A stretch of 64,000 bases of DNA from Castanea sativa (GCF_040712315.1 NC_134013.1:90092001-90156000); one strand, 5' to 3'; counted from the stretch's first letter, positions 1 through 12,125 are shown. Numbers and translations are program-made. The notes: generated from the sequence alone by a model not told the origin.

Positions 1-401
1 AAATATATAAATATATTGGCTTTACAAATTCATCTTAGGCAGTTTTAACTTTACATATTCATCTACTCTAATTTTAATGTTACAACTAAATAATAAATGA
101 ATGAAAAATTAAAACAAACATATTGTCTATACATATTCATCTTGGGCGGTTTTAATAGTTGACAAACACATTCAAATTCATAGCCAAGATTGTATTTTGA
201 TATAAATTTAAAATCTCACTTCCAAAATAACTAAGTATTATGTCAAAAATAAAATCAAACAAAAGCTATAAGAGGGAGAGAGAAGACTTGATAGAAAACT
301 TAAAAAATCAAACGTGCTACTAAATCATATTAACCCAAATATAATATTATTAAAAAAATACAATAATTCATCAACCTAAAGTAAAGTTGAAAAAAGAATA
401 C

Positions 402-474
<73 letters not shown>

Positions 475-960
475 ATCACCTTTTCGGGAGAGAAATATAA
501 AATAAAATGAGAAGAAGAAGTATCAAAATAAAATTTATATTCATAAGTCAAACACCAAATTATCCAAGCCATGCTATATAATAGAATAACATTATATTCT
601 TTTAAACTATCTTTATATGCAATAGAATAACATTTAACGATCATAGAAAAGAAAAAAGATAATAACTTAAAAACACAAAACCAAATTGCATCAACCCAAA
701 ATAAAATTCTAAAGAACACATAAATTCATCAAACTAAAGTAGAGATACAAAAAATAAAAAATTCACACAAACCTTTTTCATGTGAGAAAAGATGTATATA
801 ATGGAAGAGAGAATGATATATTTATAGTAATAGAATGAGAATAAAAAGAGCCAAAATAAAAGAAAGAGGAAGGGATAGATGAAGAGTGACATGAAGGTTG
901 AGAGTGGTGGAAAGATGAAAAGGTAAAAAAGAAATCATGGTTGGAAGTAGTGGAGAGAAA
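1..960. other. AT-rich intergenic DNA
   Basis: No gene is visible. The stretch is very AT-rich. It includes a compound TA then GA microsatellite at about 401-470, which gives low-complexity open frames on the minus strand. At about 960-1030 a short segment resembles 33340-33400, near where unit 2 of the large duplication begins. Confidence 0.6.
403..470. repeat. (TA)n(GA)n microsatellite
   Basis: A run of TA dinucleotides passes directly into a run of GA dinucleotides. The minus-strand reading frame through it (Ser-Leu and Tyr-Ile repeats) is an artefact of the repeat. Confidence 0.9.
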
Positions 961-1074
961 TGAGAAATAGGTAGTTGACATGGTCGCTAATGTGGCTCAA
1001 CAAGAGCGTTACAACAATAAATGTTACGCTTTAACTTTTAGATACCTATAGATATAGATTGGCTCCACGATTTC

Positions 1075-1215
1075 TTATGAATATGAACATCTCAGGTAAT
1101 TCAATCTTGTGGCTTTTCATTAACATTCGTGGCATGCTTAATACATGCAAGTCGGATGAGAAGTGGTGTTTCTTGTGACCAGCAAGTAACCTGTAAGAAC
1201 CTAACCTTTGAAGCA
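1075..1215 (+). pseudogene. Plastid 16S rRNA 5'-end fragment (NUPT)
   Basis: The sequence GGCATGCTTAATACATGCAA at about 1132 followed by GTCGGATGAGAAGTGGTGTT closely matches the start of plastid (cyanobacterial-type) 16S rRNA. Similarity continues to GTAAGAACCTAACCTTTG. Several substitutions and small indels show it is an old nuclear insertion of plastid DNA, not a working rRNA gene. The match was recognised from memory of the 16S 5' end. Confidence 0.75.
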
Positions 1216-1645
1216 AGCACAAACAATATGTAGGATCAAGAATGTACCTTTTATTATATTAAATTAAAGTACACAATTATAATATATGATGTGAATAATT
1301 AAAAATTTTATTTTGAATTTCTTAGAACTTTTTGTATAGAATTTTAGTTGGAATAATATTTTATATTTCTTAAAACGTAGTATTAGAGTTTTATCTCAAA
1401 TAAACTATTTTAACAACTAATAAGCTACTTGATATAGTAATATAGGCTTTTTTTTTTGGAGTTTGTAATATAGTTTCATATAAAATAAACTATTTCAATA
1501 ATTAATGAGACACATAATAAAAATTCATTATACAACATGTAATACAATACGCTAAGTCATTTGGTGCAATATATGACTTATCCAACTTCTATTTATTATA
1601 TAATGTATAGTGTATAAAAATGACAATAGAAGTCTATGACAAACC
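1216..1645. other. AT-rich intergenic DNA
   Basis: Nothing gene-like is visible. The last 60 bases (about 1585-1645) match about 33880-33935 in unit 2, so this is shared ancestral flank. Confidence 0.5.
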
Positions 1646-2044
<399 letters not shown>

Positions 2045-3126
2045 AATGGCAAATAAACTTTTTCTAACAGTAACAATTAGTTAAGAGGAGAGATGTTTAA
2101 CTAAGCATGAGAACTTGAAGGAGAAGTTAGGGGGTTTGAAATAAGGACAACTTTTATACAGTATTTTAAGTGTTGTTCCATAGATTCATCTCTTAAGAAT
2201 CAGTCATGTGGTTACTCAACTAAAAAATATACTTCTATATTATGAGAAAAAATTCATATGACTGAATTTTAAGAGAAAAACCTAAGAAACAGCACCTAAG
2301 TACTATACTTAAGTCTTACCCTTGAAATAATAAGCATCAAAGCGTGTTTCACTAATTATGATTTGTGTTAGAAAGACTAAGCATATACTAAACATGATGA
2401 TTTTAATTTCCTTTACTTTTTGTTTAAAATAACGATTTGAGGTGAACTCAAGGATAATATCCGCATACTGACTATTCCAACTCCAAGGTCAAGGTACCTA
2501 TGCTACTGGTATGTGTTTTCTGTTACAAATCTTAAGGCCTTGTGACATCCAAGAAACTGGGAGAAAAGTGGACCTGGTTGATAAGAAAACTTTTTTGGTG
2601 AAAGGCCTAGCAACATCCAAGAAACTAACATCCTTGAAACAAAACAACAAAGACTCTATCATCCATAAAATTTCCTCATGTTAGGTCATTACTTCAATAG
2701 TTTTCGGCCTTTTGGCTATGCAACCAAGATAGAATTCTGGCTCCAAAAAAAAAACTCACAATCACAGATAGAATACCAACACAAATGGCCTACGTTAGTA
2801 GAGCATTACAGTCTGTACTTTGGGATTCCAGGAAATATTTTCACACATATTCAAGAACTTGGATTTCATTAGCATTGTGTTTAGAGGATCAGAAACCTAA
2901 ACACACTACATTTTTCACAAATAGCATGAGAAAGATACATCGGGCTAGAGGGACTATATTCAGTGTAGCGTCTCATCGCCAAAGCAGCTGCAAGAGTATA
3001 AACACAGCAAACAGAAAGTGGTCCAAGGATGCCTCAGCTAACAATTATACAGTCATTGACATTGAACCAATGAGCTTCCATAAGGCAATGCACAGACTAA
3101 TTTTGATTAGGGAACATTAAAAGTGC
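2045..3126. repeat. 3' flank of the LRR gene, duplicated in unit 2
   Basis: This stretch matches about 33945-34886 along most of its length, for example GCTAATGGCAAATAAACTTT at the start and the AGTGGTCCAAGGATGCCT block at about 3018. It includes the likely 3' untranslated region of the minus-strand LRR gene. Open frames on the plus strand here are not conserved in the other copy and look accidental. Confidence 0.7.
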
Positions 3127-4961
3127 TCAGAAATCCTTGGCTTCAATTGGAACAAAAATTTCATCCAAATAACCTGGACGACCATTGCTCCACTCCAATG
3201 CTTCCCACCAACGCCTCTCACCCCTTATCTTTTTCAAATCTTGACTAGATACTTCATCAATTAATGGATTCTTAAGATTTGGGCAATTATAAAAACTCAA
3301 CCATTCTAACTTTGGTGCAATGTGTAAACCATTAGAGATGCTAACTAATCCAGGCACGCAATGAAGTGAAATCTTCTTCAAATTTGGGAGAAAATAAGAG
3401 GTACCATGCTCAGCAGAGATTTCGCAGCTTACGATGCTTTTGATGGAGTGGCAGTATTCCACTTTAAGCTCTCCTAAATTGCATAGATTATCAAGCAACC
3501 CTTGCGTGAAAATAGTGGTCAATTGGGGACATGTGCTCAATGTCAAGGACTTAAGAAGAAATAAAGAACTTTGTTGTACTGGCCCCTCCCATATGCTCCT
3601 TAAACTCTTCATATAATATATATACAGGTGTTCAAGTGATCCAAGAACAATTCTTTCAGCATCATATGATTCAGATACTATTTCACTTAAACCATCTTCC
3701 CCATAAGCATCTGCTGCATCTATAATCACTTGAAGCTCATTACATTCCCCCACGACACAGCATTTTAGTTGCTTCATATTTCTAGTCCCAAAATCAGATA
3801 GCTTCTTAATAGTCGCATGCCTGTCCAAGAAAAATGCAGTCACATGTTGGAGTAATTTCTTAATATCCCTATGGACTCCCACACCGTTTATGTATTTCAA
3901 GCATCTCTCCCATCGTTCCAGCTCAAACTCAGCATCAGGAGGGACTCGAGACATAATGCGCTTGACATGGTGACCAACAGTAAATCTGAAATTAGGAAGC
4001 AATGGTCTATTCCACAGGAAGTGACTCAAAAGTTCCACCCTTGGAAAATAGAATTTAAGAGTTTCCAACCTCTTTAAGGTACATACTTCATTAACAATAT
4101 CTTCCACACATGCATCCCACCGCTTGTCATCTGGATTTACATCAATATTCAGCTCCTCTAACTGAGACAATGCAGAAATTACCCCACAAGGAACCACAGC
4201 ATTTGATTGCATGGTTCTCCTACCATTACTCGTAAATCCATAAAATGAAACTTCCAAGCATGTCAGATTAGTTAAATTCTTAATCTCCTTAGGTAAATCC
4301 ATAATATTTGCCCCTTCAAGATCAAGAACCTCAAGTTGCTTGAGATCTCCAACTTTTGGCGACAAAATCATGAGACGGTGACAATTATTTAGAAACAATC
4401 TTTTGAGGCTTACCAATCTGATAAGAGAATCAGGCAAAGACTTGATACCAGTCCTGGATAAGTTCAGGATTTGAAGGACTGGCATGAAATTAAAAAATGG
4501 CTGAGGAATCATTCTTAATTTGTAGTTTCTTGGAAGGAACAGAGCTGACAGATTGGGGCACCTTGGATTCTCAGGTAAATCAGACAACTCATTGTCCATC
4601 AAGTAAATCACTTTGACGTTCTTCCAATCCCCATCCTTTGGCGGCTTAGTTAATCCTGAACCATCCTGCATGAGAAATAATCCATGTTGCTCACTTGCTT
4701 CTGGTTTCATCTCACTAGATTTAAGGATCTTAACTGCTTCAACATCAAACACTACTCCTTGAGGTTTTAGAGTACTTGATGCTTGCAGTGGCATTTCCTC
4801 AACCTGTATACCCTCTGGTTGTCTTAATTGTGAAGAAACTTTATTCCCAATTTCTTCAATTTCAAATTTCTTTTGTCCACTTGAATTAGTCATCTTAACT
4901 TTGTTAACATCAATCACCATACCATGAGGCTCTGACACTCCTTCATCTTCAGTTTTGTCTT
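3127..4961 (-). CDS. NLR-type LRR terminal exon (gene A, no NB-ARC)
   Basis: This is the last coding exon of gene A, about 611 residues. A polypyrimidine run ending in TTTTTTTTGCAG sets its 5' end at 4961 in phase 1; the in-frame ATG further upstream (5016) lies in intron sequence. The first ~100 residues carry two related segments beginning HGMVIDVNKVKM and QGVVFDVEAVKIL. Then comes [15 protein letters not shown], the linker that follows the MHD motif in RPS2/At4g27190-type NLRs, and then roughly 480 residues of leucine-rich repeats ([40 protein letters not shown]). The CC, NB-ARC and MHD parts of an NLR are absent. It is closely similar to 34887-36739. With the exon at 8869-9013 it can form a protein of about 659 residues; whether it is expressed is unknown. 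Confidence 0.85.
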
Positions 4962-5784
4962 CTGCAAAAAAAAGCTTCCAAGTAAACCTATACTCTCTAT
5001 TTAGAAATGACCCCAAAAAATAGGTAAAAGAAATATATATTCATAAGATCTATATTGAATACTTTACATGTATCATTCAGTATTCCTAAACTAATTGATT
5101 AAGTTTTTTGTCCATTTTAAATTATAAAGAAATATGATAATAGAATTCAAAGAAATTTTTTTTCAAAGGAAAGGACCAATCACCAAAGGACACATAAAAA
5201 TTATAATTTTCAAAGAAAATAAAGTCAATGCAGAGAAAAATACCAAGTGATGATAACTAACTGCACCGGCAACGTGCTTAGCAGTTAAATTTTCCCAAAG
5301 CCATTTCCAACCCCAAAAATAGGATAACTAAGGTCAATGTTTGGATTGTGCACAGGTCATTTCTAAGAGGGAGGGGAGAATATTAACTAAACCAACCTTA
5401 GCAAGTTGGAAAAAATCCCAAACCGCCACCGAACCACCAGTTGGTTGTCATAATAACAAAAAATAGGTAATTTTTAAAGAACAATTTTAACATTCTCTCA
5501 TAAACAAGTGTTGGAAATGGCCTCAAATTTTTATTTTGGCTTGGTTACCTATTTGAGTTTTCTTGGTGTGTAGGAAAAGTTTTTATTCCTAGTCAAAAAA
5601 GTAATTGGTACTGCTTGTCAAAGAAGTAATGTTGTATTTTTTGCCTACCAAGGAATATATTTTGAAACTCTTATCTTCTATATATACCATGTTTACCCTT
5701 CCCTATAGGATCTTCGGATTGGGCCTTTAGCCCAAAGAATACTCTTGAGCCACCCCACGCATATTCCTAGGCTCAATGACCCTA

Positions 5785-6390
5785 CAATTGCTTTCCTCTA
5801 AACATAACTAAACCATCTTAAGGAGCATTTTTAATCAATGAAGATTTATTCATTCAAGGGCTTATGTCCCCTTTTTTGTAATTTTCTTACAACATTAAGA
5901 CCCTTTTTTCTTGTGGATTCAATTTGCTCAAGCATGTATGAATTCCATATCAAGTTGGTATATACGTCAATTATCATATCAATACGTTACTGTATGATTG
6001 CGACATTAGGTCACCATGGCAAAATTAATCTATTCTAACATAAGCTTTTTCTTCTTCTTTTTAAAGAAAGAGTAACATAGGTTATTATAAAAAGAAGCTT
6101 TGCATGTTTCACATCCAACTACGTCCACACTCTTTCACATTGTGTCCACATTTTTTTTTATATCATGTGGAAATTAAAATGTGGGCATTTGGTGTGAAAG
6201 TGTGAACATTGTGTTAAATAATAATTACCTATATAAAGGGTGGTGTTAGGGAATACAGCCACTTTTCACAAAAATTTCCACATATAGAGGTAGCAATCTA
6301 TGTGGAATGTGCCACATCAACTACTTTAGCCATGCTATGTTGATAATAAGTGAATGTAATGGCTGCTGCAATCCATCTCCCTCTCTTTGG
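5785..6390 (-). repeat. Inverted copy of NLR upstream DNA
   Basis: Read on the minus strand, this block matches the region about 0.4-1.2 kb upstream of the NLR at 60802 (59635-60357), for example TAGAATAGATTAATTTTGCC and then CCAACTTGATATGGAA. It also matches, less closely, 23800-24300 upstream of the NLR at 25181. The TA microsatellite found in the plus-strand copies is missing here. Confidence 0.75.
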
Positions 6391-7220
6391 TGCAACCATG
6401 GAAGATGGATATTTTACAATTTGCCTATTCAAGAATTATTTTATGGGATTCATGTGCGAGTCCAATTGAAGTAAAAATCATGTGGTTTTAAAGGTCTAAG
6501 TATGAGTTTTTTAGAGTTAAAACAGTTTTAGGGTTAAAACAGTTTTTTTATTTGGATCTTTATTTCATTAGTTATGGTCAATTTTGTAATTAGGGACAAA
6601 TCTGTAATTTCTATAATTCTTGTGAATTAAGGGTATTTTGGGTAATTTAGTTGAGTCTAGAATCTTCTAGGAGATTCTAAGTATCTTAGGTTTATTTTCT
6701 TTGGGCCCAAGAGGATTATAAATGAATCAAGCTATTTATGAACAACTTCAGCTCGGCTCATGAAAAAGCTTATTTGTGTTTGTTTGCTTAGCAAGCTAGC
6801 CAAGCTCAACTTCAAGTTTAGGCTCTAAACGTAAGGCCCGATTTAATTATGAATAATCATTACATTTTTATATGTATACTTGTCTAAAAATATACTCATA
6901 TAGACTTGAGATTGAAATGTATAAGTTTGTAAATAGGTTCATATGATATAAAATAATTATTTGTAGTGCATTGATAATATAAATAGACCATTCGTAGTAA
7001 AAATTTATAGATTTATGATGGGATAAAAAAGATTTAATTATGGTTTTATTATATATGTGGGAAAAGAATAAATTAATCAAGCAATGACCTTATAGGTTCA
7101 ATTACCAACTTGGCTTGTTTATAGACATATGCCCAAGTTAGTATTTTATTAGGTTTTAGTTTACTAATTAAATTAGTAGTCCTAATTGGAGTCCTAATGC
7201 TATTAGTACAAGAAAGTGTC

Positions 7221-7276
<56 letters not shown>
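7221..7276. repeat. (TA)n microsatellite
   Basis: A long TA dinucleotide run in the gene A intron. The Tyr-Ile reading frame across it is meaningless. Confidence 0.9.
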
Positions 7277-7279
<3 letters not shown>

Positions 7280-7595
7280 GCTCAATGTATTCAAAAGAGG
7301 TGGAATTGAATAATAAAATTATTGAATGTTTTAAGCATAGAGGCACAACAGCCTATTTGGTTTCTTTCTCCCATCTTCTTCCTCCTCCTCTTATGATATA
7401 GTTCACGGATATTGTTCATATAGCCCCTAAATACCATAAAAACTACCCATTTCCTTTTTACTTACAACCCCAAATCATTCCCTTTCTCTTACCTATCAAA
7501 ACCCTAAATCCTCAAATACTTTCTTCTACCAAATGGCCATCAAATAGCTTATCGAAGCATCTTTTAATTCCCTACACAACCCCGTAACCCTTTCT

Positions 7596-7703
7596 GCAAC
7601 AACTCTAGATCCTATTTCCATAAATCCTCCTTAACCTCTTAACCCACCCGCAACAACTCTAGATCCTATTTCCATAAATCCTCCTTAACCTCTTAACCCA
7701 CCC
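7596..7703. repeat. 54-bp tandem duplication
   Basis: Two back-to-back identical 54-bp units, each starting GCAACAACTCTAGATCCTAT and ending TTAACCCACCC. They lie inside the gene A intron. Confidence 0.85.
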
Positions 7704-8868
7704 CAACCACACGTAGAAAAATTCACCTATTTGTCCTACGTCACTCTCTCAAACTCTCAATTTAATTCCCTTTTTTTTTTGTCACATTTTTGTGAATTTT
7801 TTCATGGCATATGTCTTGGGCCTCTTGGCACAATTTATGTGAACTATATGTGCAATTATGATCATTTATGTGAATTCTATCAGTGTATCTGTGGGAAAAA
7901 TCTGTGATATTCAATTGGATGCTTGAGTTGTAACTGATACTTGGCTGAGATTGCTGAGCACTTGGAATGGATATTTGATAGAGGAGGTAATGATGTAAAA
8001 AAAATTATGATTTTTTGTTACGAGCCAAATGCCAAAAATATGTTGCAATTTTCAGTTTCACAACCAAACACCGAAATATAAGCAATTATCCTAGCTGAAA
8101 ACATTTCATGTCAATACAGACAACGTGAGTGTTAAAATTTTGCCGAAGCCATCTGATGCCTATCTCAGATTCACAATTGCTGCACCAACTTTCCAGACTC
8201 AAATGTTTAATGAAATTCATTAGCCCTAGCTGGATCTTACAAGCTTTTTGTGGTGCATTTCTCAACACAAACATTAGACTCTCTTGGGAATATTTCAAAA
8301 CTTTCCAATATAATAAGGGGATTATGAAAATTTTTTGGAACTTCAAACATGAATCCAAGTTTAGTGAATAGTGGCCTAACAATCTAACTCAGATTAAATT
8401 TGATGCGACAAATTCTCAGTTGCCCAAAAGTGCCAATACACTTTCCTACTGTGAAGCTCAAATACCCTATACAGGATACAAATACAACACAATATGGACA
8501 TGGGGATAAATTAAAAAATTTGGAAAATCTATATTCCCCTGCCCAAGCAATATGCTGCGGGTTTGAGTCCATGTCTTAGTCTCTCTAAAATTTGGGGTAA
8601 GGCACTAAGGCAACCTACCTACCAGGTCTCCCAAACCCAACATAAGCAAATTAATTATGTAATGGATAAGACTTTTTTTAATGATTGCAATCAAATTCGA
8701 ATGAATATAACAAGAAACAAATTAAATAGGAATGAAATGAGTCAATAAGAAGACAACGTATATAAGAAGAACCTGCTTGTAGGAATGTAATCTATATTAA
8801 GAGAAACAAGCCGCAACATCATGCATCAGGCAAATAAAATAATAGGTAAGTGTTCTAGAAGGGAATAC

Positions 8869-9013
8869 CTTTCTCATGTTCATCATTAGCTAATTTTGTA
8901 ACAAAGCACTCTTTCTGCCATTGTTCCCCCTCTGCTTTTCTAGCATCTAGTCGTTTTTTCAACACCTCAAGGTTTAATTGAATCCGCCTTTGCATTTCAA
9001 TAGCTTCCTCCAT
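8869..9013 (-). CDS. HOP-like exon of gene A (TPR2A tail)
   Basis: A 145-nt open exon bounded by a TTTTTTCAG acceptor and a GAGAAAG|GTATTCC donor. It encodes MEEAIEMQRRIQLNLEVLKK and continues to LANDEHEK. The order LEVLKK, ARKAEGE, then LANDEHEK follows the segment linking TPR2A to TPR2B in the co-chaperone HOP/STI1 (LKKLNEAEKAKKE then LADEEREKG). It is the unit-1 counterpart of the end of the exon at 43465-43786: the intron bases around the donor and the upstream intron (CAGACAGTTTAATACA at about 9262) also match that copy. The 5' part of that exon is missing, so a new acceptor seems to be used. It ends in phase 1 and joins in frame to the LRR exon at 4961. ATG is the first codon, so this may be the start of a truncated protein; pseudogene status is possible. 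Confidence 0.55.
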
Positions 9014-10186
9014 CTGAAAAAATAATAATAATAATAAGATGATAGAGGCACAAACGTCATCTTCTTTTTATTTTTTTATTTTTTAGGTAGTTAATCAGGC
9101 ACGCACATAATCAATTATCTTTAATTGTAGGTTAGGTTAGTAAACATACTAATTGGAGGTTAATTGTCTTTACTTGATTTGATTTAGTAGCTTCCTCAAT
9201 TTGAAAAAAAAAAATTAGAAGTTGGATTAAAGTGCAATTGAAAATATAAATGCAAATATCAGACAGTTTAATACAGTTAGTAATGGCACAGGACAAAAGA
9301 TTGAATGAGCTCATATACCAAATTTTATGTAGGATCTTTAGGGATCCAGTACTAAATTAGGGTTCTTGATGAGATCTTGAAGGGTAAAAATAAAAAATAA
9401 AAAACTAATGAAGTAATAAAATTTATAAAAATAAGAGGTTATTTCATGTTTAGCAAATGTTTCCAACTGAGCTGTTGATCTTTCCATATCGTTAAAAATA
9501 CGACTATTTCACGCTTTCCACAATAACCATATCAAACGTAACAAGACATAGTTCCAAATATCCAATCAGTGCTTCCCAAACCAATTTCTCCACCCAAGCA
9601 GAAGATCATCTACTGTCCTTGGTAACACCCATTGAATCCCAAAGGCTCTAAAGACTACGCTCCACAAACCATAGGCCACTTCACAATGGATCAACAAATG
9701 TTCCACCGTCTCTCATTAATACCAGCACATGCAACACCAACCAACTAATGAGAAGCCTTGCTTAATGAGATTATCATAAACGATAATCTTTCCTCAAGCT
9801 TCCTTGGGGCCTTATCACCAAGGGAAAGAGTTAAGACTTTTGAGTGTAAAAGGTCTAGAAGTGAATTCATTGACTCCAATTCTCAATCATGAAAACCTCT
9901 ATAGAATTTCACATTCTAGCTCCGCCCAATCCTATCTAATTGACTATCCATGACTCAATGAACTTAGGCATTCTTGGATTGGGTTTGATGTCAAATGAGT
10001 TAGATGGTTGCTGGGTACGAAGAAAGCGAGCAAACAAAATGAAGTCTTTATGCGGTCGATCCAATAATAAGAGAATCGCCGGATATATAAAATATGTATA
10101 TAACTAATAACTCATAATAATCGCAATCAAAAGCTAAAACAGTAATGAAAATCGAACAAGAGATAAAGAAGAAGAGATGAGTTAAA
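9014..10186. other. Upstream of gene A, with decayed exon copy and LINE piece
   Basis: At about 9180-9205, minus strand, a second degenerate start of the HOP-like exon follows a pyrimidine tract (ATTGAGGAAGCTACTAAATC against ATGGAGGAAGCTATTGAAAT). No upstream HOP or WRKY exons are visible in this unit. A LINE fragment at 9440-9780 may have removed them. The remainder to the ALOG gene shows nothing recognisable. Confidence 0.5.
9440..9780 (-). mobile_element. LINE ORF2 3' fragment (zf-RVT region)
   Basis: The minus strand translates, across a few breaks, as FGIQWVLPRTVDDLLLGWRN followed by IWNYVLLRLIWLLWKARN and IFNDMERS. This is the typical tail of plant LINE ORF2 proteins, after the zinc-binding zf-RVT domain. 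It is a short, decayed remnant. Confidence 0.7.
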
Positions 10187-10837
10187 CTATACTGCGTCAC
10201 TCGTTGTAGTAGTAGATTTTGTTTGAGCAGCACTACCACTTCCATCACCACCAGTACCAGTACCAGTAGCATTACCTCCTTGTTCTTTACTCGCCATGAC
10301 AGTTTTGTCCGGTACAGTATATAGGCATTTCCCCTTTTTCTTGTTATAACGACGAGTCCCTCCGGCATTGGCTTGGTGTTCTCTGACCTCTCGCAAATAA
10401 ACCCTTACAGCTCCGACTGCAAACGGGTTCGATTCTGGCCGTCCACCGTGCTCCTCGTAAGCCGATCTGAGCCGTCCGATGAGCGCGTCAAGGCTACCCC
10501 ACGCTTGCCTTAGTGGGCAGGTACATGGTGCTGGTGGGTTCGGGTGGCCGAAGAATAGGCACCCAGTGGTATGGACCTTGGTTTTTCCGAACTGGTCCAA
10601 GTACCTCAAGAAGTCGATCACGTGGTTGTCACGGCACCCTGCTAGAGTTAAGGGGGGCCTATGGTTCCGTAGGTACTGTAAGAAGGTGTTCCAGTCTCGA
10701 CGCTTTTGTGACTCGTACCGACTCAGTGGCGCAGGTGATGAGTTCGGATCTGATGGGGCTGTTGCCAATGGACCGTCTCCCCTATTCGGATCGGATTTAC
10801 TCTGTTTGGATTTACCGGCAACTGATGGTGAAGCCAT
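10187..10837 (-). CDS. ALOG (LSH-family) nuclear transcription factor
   Basis: This single-exon gene encodes about 216 residues. The ALOG domain (about residues 40-165) is nearly complete: [38 protein letters not shown], the zinc-ribbon insert [20 protein letters not shown], then [20 protein letters not shown] and [24 protein letters not shown] proteins (LSH1/G1/TAWAWA type) bind DNA and control organ boundary and meristem growth. I chose the second ATG (MASPSVAG); the first (10843) adds only two residues. The Ser/Pro-rich N-terminus and Gly/Thr-rich C-terminus are low-complexity, as usual. After the domain the sequence reads [15 protein letters not shown], while most family members have a stronger basic KKKRKR-type signal, so this is a somewhat divergent paralogue. 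It is GC-richer than its surroundings and has no counterpart in unit 2. Confidence 0.92.
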   Translation of the reverse strand: MASPSVAGKSKQSKSDPNRGDGPLATAPSDPNSSPAPLSRYESQKRRDWNTFLQYLRNHRPPLTLAGCRDNHVIDFLRYLDQFGKTKVHTTGCLFFGHPNPPAPCTCPLRQAWGSLDALIGRLRSAYEEHGGRPESNPFAVGAVRVYLREVREHQANAGGTRRYNKKKGKCLYTVPDKTVMASKEQGGNATGTGTGGDGSGSAAQTKSTTTTSDAV

Positions 10838-11830
10838 AATCAAGAACTTGAGTATTTTAAGCTTTTTGGGTGATGTATATGACTGAGTTAAATCAAAGCA
10901 TCCAAGCTATTTTAAAGAGCTAACAACGTTTTCATCTCTCTTCTTGATCTCTACGGTGCATAGAAATCTCAATTTCTGTTTCTGTTGCTGTCTCTCTCTA
11001 TAAGAGAAACACCGTTACTCTCTGCCCTGAAGTCTCCCTCTTTTTTTCTCAGTTTTTTTTATTTATTAACAGAACAGAATATGCATCTTACAGAACTGCT
11101 AGCCGCAGTTAGAGACGCGAAGTTCTATATTAACACTAACAACTATACTCACACACCCGACGTGGGACACAAGCCCAATTTTTTTTTTGATTAATAGAAC
11201 ACTCCATCTCACAAAACTGCGAGCAGCAGATGGAGATAAAGTGTTCTAGTATTGCATTAACGTGTAATAACTTACACTGTGTTTGGAAATAAAATATTAG
11301 GAAAAAACAAGGAAGGCCCTTCATTTCTAGTATTTGGTTGTACGAAGAGAAAAGAGAAGTTGACGAGGAGGAGTGCTAATTTCTCCATGGAGCCCACTGT
11401 TTTGGTATCGGTCCAATTTGGGCGTGAATGGGAGGAAGGGATAGCACTAATTTCTTGAGTTCTCCTGCTTTAAGAATTTGTAAGTATTGTAATATATGAA
11501 TTTTCTTATTATTAAAAGGGCACCAAGGTAAAAGCATGCATTTTTCCTTTATCTTCTTTATGGAAACTAAACAAAGGAAAAATAGAATTCTCATATTTTC
11601 TTCTATTTTTTCTTTCTTTCATCCAATCACATCAAAACGAAATATTTTATTTTTTCTTTCCCCTCCCCGCCTTTTTCCCTTTTTCTTCCCTTTTCCTAGC
11701 TAGAACCAAACATAGTGTTAGGTAACTTGGATCTCAATCCCAACATTTTCCACACGGACCTTTAGTCAACATAAGCTACGACCCATTAATTCTACTCTTC
11801 ATCCCCAATCTTTAGAGCATGGGACTTTTA
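10838..11830. other. ALOG gene upstream region
   Basis: Likely promoter and 5' untranslated region of the minus-strand ALOG gene, with CT-rich tracts at about 10930-11050. Two related imperfect hairpin-like segments lie at about 11065-11130 and 11190-11250 (AGAACACTCCATCT paired with AGATGGAGATAAAGTGTTCT). No other gene is visible. Confidence 0.4.
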
Positions 11831-12045
11831 GGGTCTGTTTAGATACCGCTTATTTTGCTGAAAATTGAAAATTGAAAACATTAAAATATTAATTTTCGGT
11901 TACTCTTCATAAATGAAATTATTGTTCATTTGCCTATTTGCACGTTCATGGATCATGAACAGTGCAAGAGGCGCTGGTCCAAGAGGAAGAAAAAAAAAAA
12001 AACGCAAAACGCAGGATGCTTTTCAGTTATCTAAACGCTCATTTA
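11830..12045. mobile_element. hAT-like MITE
   Basis: It begins GGGTCTGTTTAGATACCGCT and ends with the approximate inverse TTTTCAGTTATCTAAACGCT. It has a non-coding interior with an A-run. The ends and the inner CTGAAAATTGAAAATTGAAA motif are typical of short non-autonomous hAT elements common in woody dicots. Confidence 0.65.
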
Positions 12046-12125
12046 GTCAACATGAGCTAGGTAACTTGAGCTCAATCCTAACATTTTCCACATGGACCTT
12101 TAGTCAACATTTTCCACACGGACCT

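Larger units (their letters stand above)
4962..8868 (-). other. Intron of gene A
   Basis: This is the putative 3.9-kb phase-1 intron between the HOP-like exon and the LRR exon. Parts at 5040-5680 match 36790-37480 in unit 2, and 7730-7975 matches 37965-38155. Unit-1-specific sequence lies between, including an inverted copy of NLR upstream DNA, a TA microsatellite and a 54-bp tandem repeat. I see no WRKY coding sequence here, unlike in unit 2. The open frames at 8086-8748 have no recognisable similarity. Confidence 0.55.

Noticed and set aside
330..719. 129-residue open frame, minus strand
   Set aside because: It depends on a TA/GA microsatellite; its Ser-Leu and Tyr-Ile runs are repeat artefacts.
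2678..3120. Plus-strand open frames of 64 and 111 residues
   Set aside because: Not kept in the unit 2 copy of this flank (34430-34880); no domain recognised.
4962..5016. Extending the gene A LRR exon to the ATG at 5016
   Set aside because: The strong TTTTTTTTGCAG acceptor at 4962 and the homologous border in unit 2 show these codons are intron read-through.
10479..10886. Plus-strand open frames opposite the ALOG gene
   Set aside because: Shadows of a GC-richer coding region on the other strand; the minus-strand ALOG frame explains the conservation.
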